From: Eublepharis macularius | Lineage: Eukaryota; Chordata; Lepidosauria; Squamata; Eublepharidae | DNA: 64,000 nucleotides | Assembly (NCBI RefSeq): GCF_028583425.1 | Contig: NC_072791.1 | Location: forward strand, 15,457,868-15,521,867 | Direction of reading: 5' to 3' | The notes under the pieces: generated by a model | What the model was told of the DNA's origin: nothing | The model's input: the letters and a program-made list of their open reading frames with translations, nothing else | The model's database searches: none | Program-made: the position numbers and the translations under genes | Shown: piece by piece, positions 49,128 to 61,200 of the stretch | Numbering within the stretch: the stretch's first letter is position 1 | How the letters are laid out: each line of letters starts with the position of its first letter

Positions 49128-50138
49128 CTCTTTTAGGGTATTGGCAATGGTGTAGAGAACGCTGCCCCGATGGCATGGCCTTTACCTATGACTGGACAAA
49201 ATACACTTCATTGCTGTTTTGGTGTACCCCAGTGATTTGCAAATTGTGTGAGCATGGGTGCAGTAGTGTGCCATGGGAGAACACCTATTGAGGTGCAAGG
49301 AATAAATAAATCCAGTAACTCGAGGATCCTGAGATCTTCAAGCAGCCAACCACAGTGGAAGGTCCTCCTTGCTTCTGTGCATGAGTTGCTGTTCAGTCTT
49401 CTCTCTCTCTAGTCAGCCACTGTTGGACAAATAATTCTGCCTCTGCTTCATATATGAGCAGGCTGGTTAATCCTTACCAGGGGTGAGAGAAACTTATATT
49501 TCTTACCTGCCCTGTCTCTGGGCGGGGGGGGGGGGGGGGACAGACGGACGGACTTGAAAACAGAAGGTGTCACATTATCCACTTTCTTGCTGGTATTCTA
49601 TGCAGGCGTGCTTTCACCCCTTGATCCTAAAACACTCCATACCACAAAATTCCTGGAGCCCAGAAGAGTTATCCTGTTGCATCTCTTCATGAGTCAGTGC
49701 TCTGGACTAGTTTCATGTAGCAACCCAAGAGACGGAAAACCTTTTCTCTTTCACATGCTAAAAACACATCTTTTGGGGTGGGTGAGTGAAATTAGCCTTC
49801 AGATTTAATTCAGTGAAAAGCAGCCACGTCTAAGTCTGGGAGATTCCGAAGTTGCCAAAAAATACCCTTAATTGACCTAAGGCAAAGCATGGTGTTGTAT
49901 TCAAGTCTGCCAACAACATGAGTCATTTTAATCAATTAATTCTTACAAGTTCAAGTCAGCCCATATTTCTCTGATTTGAGCTCTGCAAGTCAACGAAGAA
50001 TCCAGCAGCACTCCCAGCCTGCTGGTCTGAAACTCCAGTAGGCCCTCAACCAGTAGGCCCATTCATTATTCCTTTCTACCAAGATGAAGAAGAGGGAAAT
50101 GAAGGGGAAGTTTCCAGAAAATGAATGGCAATATGATG
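49128..50138. other. Intergenic, G run and possible LINE fragment
   Basis: A 17-base G run begins near 49523. 49690-49760 ('agtttcatgtagcaacccaa' onward) could be part of a LINE coding or 3' remnant. No confident feature. Confidence 0.35.
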
Positions 50139-51305
50139 AGTGTATGGTTGCCAACCTCCCGGTGGGAGCTAAACAACAAGGGTACCTCCGATATACACTC
50201 TGTTACAAACAGGAAACAACTCGGAGGTGCTCATCTTAATAGAACAACGCCGCCTTTACCGGGACGCATGAATGATTTGTTTCCCTTAAAGTCTATTATT
50301 GATGGTGTTAATAGAAGCTCCTGAAGAAGCAGGTGCGAAATCTGCTCGCAGCCGGCCTCAGATTGAGAGCATTCTATCGGAGTACGTCCTATTGTTACAA
50401 CCTTGCCTCAAGGGAGAGACCAATTTTGGCACCACATACTCCATGGGAATTACACCTTTCCATCGTGAGAAAAAATTGTGAATATTTTATTGTAAAGGGA
50501 TTTAAAGAAAGAACAAGAGAAGTATTTGGACTTTAAGGAGTCTGGTGGGAACCGTCGTCTTCCGGGTTATTTATAAATGGTTTAGAATGAAATTGTACTA
50601 AGAGATGAATTTTGTATAAATATGTTGAAATAGCTATGAGCACCTTGCACTTTGCATATTTTGTAAAATATATGGAATTGTTTGTCAATATATGAAAATA
50701 ATTTCTGGTATCCTGTGGGTGGTGTCCCTTATTTACTGATAACTTATTACAGGTACAGCCATTTTATTTTGCACAAGGTATACAGAGCTAGCAGGAAAAT
50801 TTCTGGCTTAGACGCATAGGCTGTTCTTGGAAGAAGAGACTCAGCTCTAGGTCGTTTCCACCTGACTGATTTTCGGCGGTTCTCGGAATAAGAGATTCGG
50901 CTTCAGGTCGTTTTCCACCAATAATGTACTTTGGAATTTGGAATATGGATTTTTCACCAGTTGGATTACTATCTGAGTAGACATTGGATGAACTACGTGG
51001 ACGGTTATATTGCTGCTAGCTCTGTATACCTTAGCTATTTATGTATGTTACAAACTAACTGTCATGTATGAAGTATTTATGATATTGACGCACAAATTAT
51101 TTTTTGCGCATTAGCACTTTATTAAATTTCACATATCTCATATTCTATCAAGATCAGCACCTCCGAGTTGTTTCGTGTTTGTAACCTCCAGGCGGGGTCT
51201 GAACATTTCCTGGAGTTACAACTGATTTCCAGATTGCAGAGATCAGTTCCCATGGAGGATGCTTCGGAAGACGGACTCTATGACATTATAACCCACTGAG
51301 GCCCC
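50139..51305 (+). mobile_element. Inverted-repeat element of about 1 kb nested in a repeat
   Basis: 'gttacaaacaggaaacaact' with 'cggaggtgctcatctt' (50202-50237) is mirrored by 'aagatcagcacctccgagtt' with 'gtttcgtgtttgtaac' (51150-51185). The element splits a 'ggttgccaacctcc' repeat, which resumes at about 51186 with 'ctccaggcggggtctgaac'. Inside are CTGAAGA (50321-50327) with GAAA (50337-50340), and an imperfect direct duplication around 50819-50918 ('gctgttcttggaagaagaga' and 'ggcggttctcggaataagag'). No convincing protein. Penelope-like origin is inferred. Confidence 0.5.
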
Positions 51306-51356
51306 TGAGTTCGGTGTAATGGTTAAGAGTGGCAGGACTCTAATATGGAGAGCCAG
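51306..51356 (+). repeat. Sauria-related SINE head, split by a MITE
   Basis: 'gttcggtgtaatggttaaga' and 'ctctaatatggagagccag' are the tRNA-like head of the subfamily seen in reverse at 45325. It stops at the CAG where the palindromic element begins. Confidence 0.8.
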
Positions 51357-51569
51357 GTCCCTTTTCACACTACTTACTTGGTTCCGAAACATCGCGAAAT
51401 GTAGTGCAAAAAACGCGGAAGATAGCGTCTTCTCACGAGAGTTTTGCGCGATGTCGTGTGAGTTTTGTGCGATGTCGTGCAAAACTCTCGCGAGAAGATG
51501 CTATCTTCCACGTTTTTTGCGCTACATTTTACAATGTTTCGGAACCAAGTAAGTAGTGTGAAAAGGGCC
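51357..51569. mobile_element. Palindromic CpG-rich MITE nested in a SINE, CAG duplication
   Basis: A 213-base palindrome with 'tcccttttcacactacttac' start and 'gtagtgtgaaaagggcc' end, and CpG-rich arms ('tctcacgagagttttgcgcg'). CAG at 51354-51356 and 51570-51572 flanks it, and removing the element with one CAG restores the SINE reading ('gagagccaggtttgatac'). Confidence 0.82.
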
Positions 51570-51755
51570 CAGGTTTGATACCCTACTCCTCTACTTGAAG
51601 CCAGCTGGGTGACACAGCTTCTTGGAGCTCTTTCAGCCCCACCCACCTCACAGGGTGGTTGTTGAGGGGAAAATAATAAAACACTTTGTAAACCACTCTC
51701 AGTGGGTGTTAAGTCATCCTGAAGGGCGGTAAATAAATTGAATGTTATTATTATT
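51570..51755 (+). repeat. Sauria-related SINE, remainder
   Basis: Continues the SINE from 'caggtttgataccctactcc' through 'tgaagccagctgggtgacac', 'agccccacccacctcacagg' and tail 'gaagggcggtaaataaattg' with (ATT)n. Confidence 0.82.
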
Positions 51756-51824
51756 ATTTCTCCCCCCCTCCCCCAAACCCTGCATCCCCCAGATTGTGTC
51801 TCCAAATCTCCAAAAAATTCCCAA

Positions 51825-52835
51825 ACTAGAGTTGGCAACCATAATTACAGTTCATTTCCAGACTACAGAGATCAGTTTCCCTGGAAGAAACGGCAACTTT
51901 GGAGGACTCAACGGCATCCCATCTCTGCTGAGCTCCCTTCCCTTCCCAAACTCCAACCTCCCCAGTCACTGCCCCCAAATCTCTAGGAATTTCCCACATT
52001 AGAATTGGCAGCCCTCAATCAAGCCACAAGGCCCCCCTTTCCCCTCCTGCAGCTCTGATTCGCCATACTTTTAAAAGGTTATTTATCAACTGCTTTCCCA
52101 CCAGAACGAGGCTCAAAGCGGCGAGCACCACAAATAATGTTTAATGTCTGTGCCATAAATAGTGGATAATTTAGCTGAGCTCGTACATATCAAGGTTCAA
52201 AAGCCTGTCAGCCTTCTCAACAAGGCAAGGCAACCAAGTACGTCTAAGTCATTCTAATTTCATCCAAGCCTATGGGCGATAAGGGTTACTAATCTCAAGG
52301 TGGGCCAGGAGCTCTTCCAGAATTGTACCTGATCTTCAGATTACCAGGATAAATTCCCCTGGAGGAAATGGCAGTTTCAGAGGGCAGACTCTATGGTATA
52401 CCATAGAATTAGGGTTGCCAGGTCCCCTGACTCCCCTGGCAGGAGATCAGGGGCCTGGCACTTACCTTGCTCCATTCCTGGGTTCCTGTTCACACGCATG
52501 CACACTGTGTGAGCACTCCCAGCTTATGTGATGATATCACTTCCGGGAAGTGACATCACTGCGCAGGTCAAGGTGCAGCCTGGGAGTGCTCCTGCAGGAG
52601 CACACCGCACTGCCTGGAGGGGCACCCTGGGAAGCGCGCCCCCCACCAGCCAAATAAGTGGGGGTGGGGGGGGAGGGAACAGGGGATACTCCGCCCTGGA
52701 CAGGGGAATAACACCCCTACGTAGAATCTAGTAGAAATAGAAGTCTTAGAATGACATTACATCCCCGCAGAGCTTCCTCCTCTCCCCAAACTCTGCCCTC
52801 CACAAGTATTGCCCCCAAACTCCCAGTAATTTCCC
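51825..52835. repeat. Cluster of 'ggttgccaacc' / 'ggttgccaggtccc' repeats
   Basis: 51825-52020 and 52280-52400 share 'gatcagtttccctggaagaa'-type sequence with 51225-51300 (an interspersed repeat with minisatellite-like body). 52405-52700 starts 'agggttgccaggtcccctga' and holds 'atcacttccgggaagtgaca'. 52740-52835 is another partial copy. Classes not assigned. Confidence 0.5.
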
Positions 52836-53184
52836 AGAATGGGCCACATTTCAAGGAGGATCAACTGGTTCTGGTCTCCTGTTGGCCTAAAGGGACTAGT
52901 GCAGGGTACCCATGGGGAAGGCAGGGGATACAAAAAGGCCTCTCCTTCGGACATTTCCTGAACTTCCATTTGGTGGTACAGAAACGTTTGTCCGTGTTTT
53001 CCTGTTGGAATCAGTTTCTCTCTGGAATCCAAGTGGCCCTTCAATAAATCCTGAAGTCACTTTCCAAGTTCCTTTCTGTCTAAAGTGCATTTACGCAACA
53101 TGTAAACACAGTCACACTTTTTGCTATAAATTATTATCATCATAAAACAGATGCATGTGGGAGAAACAGTGTGGTTTAGTGGTT

Positions 53185-53660
53185 AGAATTAGGGTTGTCA
53201 GGCCGCAGGGCCTGGCGCACTGGCATCATGCCGGCATGCTTATGTCATGTTTGGTAAAAACCAGAAATGAAAGGGCAAACGCTCCAGCATTTTGCAAAAA
53301 CTACATGGTTACCATAGAGTTTTTGCAAAACGCTAGAGAGTCAGCTAATGTCATTTTGGGTTTTTTTTTTTACTGGAACTGACATAAGCACAAGGCCTAA
53401 TCGTGGAACACATTCCTTTCCCCCGCCTCATTTTCTTCTGCTGGCACCCAAGACCAGATACTGGGAATCCTCTTGCTATAGCGGGAGGCGTGGTATCCCT
53501 AGAATACTGGGTTGGGGACCAAGGAAACCTGGTTTTAAATCCCCTCTCAGGCCTGATGTTCACTGGGTGATCTTCAACCTAGTATTCTCTCTCAGCCTAA
53601 CTTACCTTGCAGGGTTTTTGCCAGGATAAATAGAAAGAGTAAAGAACCACACAAGCCATC
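53185..53660 (+). repeat. Interspersed repeat then Sauria-type SINE piece
   Basis: 53185-53480 starts 'agggttgtcaggccgcaggg'. 53490-53660 reads 'gaatactgggttggggacca', 'tctctctcagcctaacttac', 'cttgcagggtttttgccagg', consistent with the middle of a Sauria-type SINE. Confidence 0.5.
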
Positions 53661-53769
53661 CTGAATTCCTTGGGAAAGGGTGGGTGAAAAAACATGATTG
53701 ATAGATGCTTCCTGATTCACTTAAATAAAAGGGACAGATCAGTGCAGCTCCCTTTGAGTATGCAGAGTT

Positions 53770-54772
53770 ACTTCCACCATTGAACTGAAAAGCTCTTACT
53801 TGTGGGAGATCTATGTGCATGCTTTACAACACAAGCATTGGCACATGGGAGCGCATGAAGCTGCCATCTGAACAACCTAAGACCTAACCGAAAAGCACCT
53901 TTTCTCCTGTCCCAGAACTTTTCTCCTATGGAATGAACACAGCCACAAACACCTTGGTCTATTTCTCCTTGTACAGGTAAAACAAACATTACCATTGGGA
54001 GTCTGCGCAGCAAAAACATAATTATTCACAAATTCTAAATATCCACACTGTAACAATTCCTTCACAAAAGTGGCAATACTTAGTAGAAGACTTTTTTAGC
54101 ATGGAAAAGCAAGCTTTGCAACCTTTTCAGTTGTCCAGACACCAAGCTCAGACATGGCGAATGCTTAGCAGTTCACGCAAACGGGGGCTTTAAAAAAAAG
54201 ACAGCGTCTCGTCCACACGGCCCAAATGAATCCAAAGAGAGTTCTTCAGTGACTTTCTATTCAATCTCACAGCCTGCTCAAGGCTTATCCGAGGTGGGTT
54301 TACACAAAGGGTAAACATATTCACAGCTTCTGCAGTTGACTGTACAAGTTGAATAGCACAAATTCCCAGTGTGAACAGGATCCTTCCTTTTTAATATAAT
54401 ACACAGCATGAGACATACGTTGAAGGACTGATGGAAAGCACTGTGCAGATACTGAAACATTCAGTTTGTTGTTAGAAGAAATTTCTCACGTTTCCGCCCC
54501 ACCAGAGGAATCCTGTTTGTGAGTGTCCAGTGCTCTCATCCAGGAGCCCGTGAGGCCTAAGGTTCCTAAGGCAAGCCGTGAGGTTTTTCCAAGGAACTTT
54601 CAGCTGACATTACCAAAAGGCAGTTGAAAAAGATCAGCAGGATGGCCCAAGAAAGAAAAAAAGATTTAAGTTCAGGAAAGAAATCAAGATTGGTCTCTCC
54701 TCTCTTTATAAAAAAAAAGAAAGAACTAAATGTCTTAATCGTTGATCTATTTGGTTCCCCGTTAGTAGGAAA
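53770..54772 (-). other. ESR2: Probable ESR2 3' UTR
   Basis: Follows the ESR2 stop codon (minus strand) and is free of recognisable repeats, unlike its surroundings. That suggests retained transcribed sequence. I could not settle on a polyadenylation signal, so the left boundary is a guess. Confidence 0.35.
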
Positions 54773-54950
54773 TCACTGCGGTGTTTCGTCTGAGGTCTCT
54801 GTTGGTTCTGACGGACTATACTTGAGAGTGGAGACTGTCGTTTTCCTCTGGCTTCGGACACTGTGAGCGTTGAGCATCTCTAGAAGCAAATCATAGACGG
54901 GGACAACATTCTTGCACTTCATGCTAAGAAGGTGCTCCATCCCTTTGTTA
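54773..54950 (-). CDS. ESR2: ESR2 last coding exon: helix 12 and F domain
   Basis: On the minus strand an acceptor 'cactcacag' precedes the exon; the first T completes the Ser codon begun in the previous exon. Encodes [20 protein letters not shown] then LLLEMLNAH, the end of helix 11 and the activation helix 12 (LLLEML) of the ligand-binding domain. A 29-residue F domain ([10 protein letters not shown] to SDETPQ) follows and a TGA stop at 54773-54775. ER-beta is a nuclear receptor for estrogens acting as a transcription factor. The [14 protein letters not shown] form fits the beta rather than the alpha paralogue. Confidence 0.95.
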
Positions 54951-55168
54951 CTGTGAGTGTGGGAAAAAAAGAGGTCACAAAGAGATGAAGGGAAGGAGGG
55001 GGTTAAAAGTCATTTATTCAGTGATGCTCTGAGGGAGTGGAGGGCTCACCGCGAAGGCAAGGGTCACCCTTTTCTCAGCAAAGTCAGAGGTCTGATAGCA
55101 CCTTAAAGGCTAAACAAAGTTATGCCAGTGTGAGTCAAAGTTCACCTCATCAGATGCATGGAGCACAA

Positions 55169-55211
<43 letters not shown>

Positions 55212-58200
55212 GAATTAGAATTAGAATTAGAATTAGAATTAGAATTAGAATTAGAATTATCTGAAACACAATCAACAATAAGCAGAGGTCACATGTTATT
55301 ATTGATTGGCCTTGCTTTATCATTATCATTAAATTTATAATTCGCCTTCCCCGTAAGCAGGCTTAGGGCGGATTACAGATACAAATAAATACAATAAATA
55401 AAACAGTAAAATCACAGAATAACAAGATCCAAGATCCAAGTTCAGCGGCATAAATCATTGCTCCACAACATAAATTCCCAGTGTTCTGGGACGAGACCAG
55501 CAACCCATATAAGGAGAAGAGAGGGGGTGGAGACATGATGCTCAGTTGGTCACTACTCAAACATGGGGGGAAGATGGTCATATTGCCCCCCACTGGTAGG
55601 AAACCGGCAGGGAGGCTGATCCATAGGAGACATATTCTTACTTAACACAAAAGAGAGATTGGGGAAGATGATAAAAATCCAGTAACAGCCAGATCTCAGA
55701 CACATCTAAAGCTGCCCCAGTTTGAGGGGAGGTCGCCCTGGCCAGTTATAGAATTATTCTTATTATTAACTGCATGCATGCATATGTGCCATCAAGTCAT
55801 GGCCAACTTATGCTGACCCCAGCAAGGGGCTTTTAAGACAAGAGAGAAGCAGAGGTGGTTTGCCGTTGCCTTCCTCTGTAGAGTCTTCCTTGGTGGTTGC
55901 CCATCCATGGACTGACCCTGCTTAACTTTTGAGATCTCTCTCAAACAAATTACAAACCTCAAAGGTTATATTTATATATTTAATATATTTGGTAAATTTT
56001 TATATTTTTAATTCATACGAAAGTGCAAGTGCTCAAATGTGATAAATATTCTACAATAAATATCTAAAATCTACAACTAATAACTATTCATAAATAATCA
56101 TAAACATTCCTAAATATTCATCAAGCGTCCAATCCTTTCAGTCCACTTTGAATAATCAGTTCCAATTTCCAGAGTTGTACACTGTATTTTCTTTGTTCTT
56201 GTTCTATTTCAAACCTGTTAATATCTGTGTGGAGCCTGAAAGCTATGAATATCTGTGTGTAGTATCCTCAGATGACAACATTGCCTAGTGGTTACAGCTG
56301 AAACTCTCCAAAATTGGGCTATGAGAGCTTCTATTTAGCTCGTTCTTTGTGCTGTTTCAAAGCTGTTAATATCTGTTCAAAGTTTCAGCACTGTTCATAT
56401 CCGTATGGAATATCTTCAAACGACAACATTGCCTAGTGGTTACAGCTGAAACCATCCAAATATTGGGCTGTAAGAGCCTGACGGGTTCATATGGATATGA
56501 ACAGGGTAACTGATCTCTGAAGGCTGCTGATCAATTGTAATTCCAGGAGATCTCCACGGCCACTTGGAAGTTGGCAACCCTCGGCTGTTAGGCTGTTAAA
56601 CTAAGGCTGCGGATAACTGGGTTCAAATACTGGCTTGATCATTATTTGTTTGTTTATTTTAAAACATCTTTATGCTGCTTTTAGACCCAAATAGGGTCCC
56701 CAAAGTGGAGAACATGAAATTGTTAAAAAATTTAAAACAACATTTTAAAAAGTATTAAAACAGTTCAATAAAAACAAACACAAACACATAACAGAAAGAA
56801 CAGGGAGGAAGACCAGTAGCAGTTATTGGGGGGGGGGGGTATGCCAAATAAATCTTCTTCACCCACTGGTGGAAGACAGCAATAGAGGGGGAAAGATGAA
56901 GCTCCCTGGGGAGGGAATTCCCAAGTTTTGGTGCCACCATTGGGAAGGCCCTTTCTCAGGTTACCACGCATCTCGCTTCAGATGATGAGAACACCCAAAG
57001 CACGACTTCTGCAGATGACCAGATTGAACAGGTAGGTTTGTATGGGAGAAGATGGTCCTTAATGTATGCTGGTCCCAAGCTGTATATGGCTTTAAAGGTC
57101 AACACAAGTGCCTTGAATTGAGCCTGGAAGCAAACTAGGAGTCTGTGCAGATGGAACAAGACTGCAGTGATGTACTCCCTACGACCCAGTCCGGACAGCA
57201 TTCTTGCTGCAGCATTTTGTGCCCACTGTACCTTCCGGACAGTCACCAAGGGCAGCCCCATAAAGAGTGCACGGCAGTAATCTCATAAGGATGTTACCAG
57301 GGCATACACTACAGTGACAAGATCTTTTTTGCTCAGCAAGGGCCACAGCAGGCTCATCACCCAAAGTTGGTGAAAGGCAACCTAGCAACTGCTACCACTT
57401 GTTTGTCCAAGAAGAGGCCTGGGTATATCAGTATCCTCAACCTACTCCTTTACGGGGTGGGTAACCCCATCTAGAACAGGAGATAACCTATTTCTATCAT
57501 GCCCTTCTGTTCAAAAAGAACACAGAGCTTGAAAATATCTTATAATACAAACACCCAATAATTAACCAGTAACTGACAAAACTGTACCAGGAGTTCAAGT
57601 TTTTTTTACAGGCAGGCAGGCAGTGTGGGGGGGGGGGGGGGTTTGAGGCTGAGCAAGTGAAAAATCTCAGCCTCTGGATAGTACACGGGCTTTCTCTGTG
57701 GTGGCCCCTAGCCTGTGGAATGGCCTGCCTGAGGAGGTTAGGAGAGCCCCCACTGTCCTGGTGTTCTGCAAACAATGCAAAACCGAATTATTCAAAAAGG
57801 CTTTTTAGTCAGATAGGAGGGCGGTATTGTAGGGAGGGGGTCTCAGCTTCTTCGCTAATGAGTTAGGGACCAGAGACTTCACCACTATGTCGCCTTACCT
57901 ACTGCCAATTTACTTTAAATATGTGCTCCTATGTGTGCTTTAAATATGTGTTCCCAGGGCTTTTTTTCTGGGAAAAGAGGTGATGGAACTCAGTGTGTTG
58001 CCCTCAGAGAAAATGGTCACATGGCTGGTGCCCCCCCCCCTGATCTCCAGACAGAGGGGAGTTTAGATTGCCCTTCATGCCGCTCCAGCGGCACGGAGGG
58101 CCATCTAAACTCCCTTCTGTCTGGAGATCAGGGGGCGGGGCCACCAGCCATGTGACCACTTTCAAGAGGTTCCGGAACTCCGTTCCCCCACGTTCCAGCT

Positions 58201-61200
58201 GAAAAAAAGCCCTGTGTGTTCCTATGTGCTTTATGCCGGCTAATGCCAGCCCTAGAATTGCTAATGTTCTGTTTCGGCATTTTTTCAGCTTTGTATCAGA
58301 TATTTCCTAATGTGATGTCTTTGTAAACTTGTGCTTAATATACTTTATGGCATTGTTTATGGAAATGTCCTTGATACTGTACTAATCTCACACTACGTAA
58401 TCCGCCTTGAGTCTCAATGAGAAAGATGGACTATAAATGACATAAATAAATGACATAAATAAAATTCACCACTAATTTATTTATTTTTATTTAATTTATT
58501 TATACTTGGCCTTTCTCTCCAACGGGGAACCAAAGAGGCTTACATTTGCTTCTCCTCCATTTTATCCTTACAACTACCTGTGAGGTACGTTAAGCTGAGA
58601 GAAAGTAACTGGCCCCAAGATCACCCCACATTCTTCCATGGCTCAATGGGGATTTGAACCTGGGTCTCCCAGATCCTAGGACACTCTAACCACTTTGCCA
58701 CAGTCACTGCTGCCTCTCAAGCTCACTGGCTAAGGACATGGAAGCAGCATCCCCTCTTTGAACTCCCTAAAGGAAGCATGACAGGAAGGGAGGACAGAGA
58801 GGTAGAACAACAACAACAACAACATTTGATTTATATACCACCCTTCAGGACTACTTAACACCCACTCAAAGCAGTTTACAAAGTGTGTTATTATTATCCC
58901 CACAACAAAACACCCTGTGAGGTGGGTGGGGCTGAGAGAGCTCTGAGAGAGCTGTGACTGATCCAGGGTCACCTAGCTGGCTTCAAGTGGAGGAGTGGGA
59001 AATCAAACCTGGTTTTCCAGATTAGAGTCCCGCCCCTCTTAACCACTACACCAAACTGGCTCTAAGAAGCTTCTGTGGGGGTAACAAAATGTGTGCTTAG
59101 GGGACCCAGTCTTGGAGTAAGTTCCTTTTGCAGCCAAGAGCCAACCAAATCTTGTAAATATTATACATACTGGCAATGTAATCTTATAGGCACTGATATT
59201 ATCTGAAAGTCTTTCTGTGCAAATATGCTACAGTGTAGGAGGAGAGGAAGTCCCTCTGCGAAATCAAGGATTGCTAGAAGAATGTGAGGCCTGACCTTGT
59301 GGGCATAATGCTGTAACTTGAACCGGGCCTTGAGTTTTCTAAGCCAAAGTTCTCAACGAGGGTTGAACACTGCAAGGAGAGAGAGAGAGCACATCTCTCC
59401 CGGGGGGGGGGGGCAGAAACACTCTTTCTTTGTGAGCCACCAAGAAACCCTTGGTCAGAAGGAAAAGCAGATACTACTGTAAACGGATGCACTCCCAACA
59501 TTGCAGTGGTTCCTGACTGCGGTTCCCCAGGGCAGCATGGGCCCAATCCATAGCGCCACTGGAAATTTCAGAGGGAAGCCACACAGCTGATCTAATGAAA
59601 AACAGAAATCTTTTATTTTATTTATTTTTTATTTATTTGTTGGATTTATATCTCGCCCTCCCTGCAAGGGGGGTGGGTGGGAGCATTAATTAATCTGTGA
59701 TGAAAATGTAGTTGGCCAAAGAAAATTTTAAAAGTTACAATCTGATGAAGAGAGCTGTGGTTCTCGAAAGCTTATGCTACAATAAAGTTGGTTAGTCTAC
59801 AGGACTCTGAAGAAAGTATCTGTGTATTTCATGCATTGTGCAGGGGGTTGGACTAGATGACCCTAGAGGTCCCTACCAACCTTATGATTCTATGATCATA
59901 ATTATTAACAACAATACCAATACTTATTAATAACAATAATGATTATTTATTTGGAAAGCATTCAGCATTTATATATTTCTTTCAGCGTTCAAAGGGCATC
60001 GCAGACATGATCTTCTCACAATGTTTACAACAAGTAGGCCAGCTACATATTGGAGCTGTGCGTGGGGGGAAGGGTTGCAGCTGAGAGAGGGCGCTTTGCC
60101 TAAGGCCAGCCTAGTAAGCTTGTGCAAGAGGTGAGATTTGAACAGGGGACCTCCCTGATCGCAGCTCCTTCTTTTAGCCCCGGCCATAAACCTGCCATCT
60201 CCCACAGGAGCTGACCCAAGTACTTTGACCAGTATCAGAGGTTCTATGGTTGTTGTGGGTTTTCCGGGCTGTATTGCCGTGGTCTTGGCATTGTAGTTCC
60301 TGACATTTCGCCAGCAGCTGTGGCTGGCATCTTCAGAGGTGTAGCACCAAAAGACAGAGATCTCTCAGTGTGGAAAAGATGTAGGTCATGACACTGTGAC
60401 ACTGAGAGATCCCTGTCTTTTGGTGCTACACCCCTGAAGATGCCAGCCACAGCTGCTGGCGAAACGTCAGGAACTACAATGCCAAGACCACGGCAATACA
60501 GCCCGGAAAACCCACAACAACCATCGTTCTCCAGCCGTGAAAGCCTTCGACAATACATCAGAGGTTCTGTTTGTGGCCTCCCGTCATCCAAGGTACAGGA
60601 GGTAGTCACAGGTAACAGGGCCGTTCCAGTTGTGGTGCCTAAAGTGTGCAATATCTCAGCTGAGGGGTGCCCATTTGACATTCCCTTGAGAAGTTTCAGG
60701 TGGTGGTTTGCCATCGCCTGCCTCTGCAACCCTGGTCTTCATTAGAGGTCTCCCATCCCGTTACTAACCAAGGCGAACCCTGCTTAGCTTCTGCGATCTG
60801 GCTCACCTGGGCTATCCAGGTCAGGGCTACTGCAGTCTGAGCCCATTGAAATCAATGGGCTCAGACTGCAGTAACTCTCCTCAGGATTTCACTGTAAGAG
60901 ATTCACTGCTACATATCACATATTTGCCAAGACTGGATGTTACCAGCCTCCAGCCCTGTTCACAAGTTACAGTAAACACACGTCCAGCCTGCATGTATGT
61001 GATCACATCTGTTTGTGAGAAAAAACCTAACACATGTTCACTTCACAAAAGAAACTGGGGCTCTCTATTAACGTGGGATCTCAATCACACATTCAGCGGT
61101 ACATGCATTGAATGCAACATGAGAATTGCTCAAGTGTACATGGATTGGATGTGAGTTTGGTGTAACTTGGAAGCAGGGCTTCAAAATGGCGCCAAAGGTC

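Noticed and set aside
50299-50536. Small frames in the inverted-repeat element as protein genes
   Set aside because: Short, overlapping, and without any motif of a transposase or reverse transcriptase.
55037-55340. Poly-Ile / Leu-Glu repeat frames
   Set aside because: They are translations of the (ATT)n and (AGAATT)n microsatellites.
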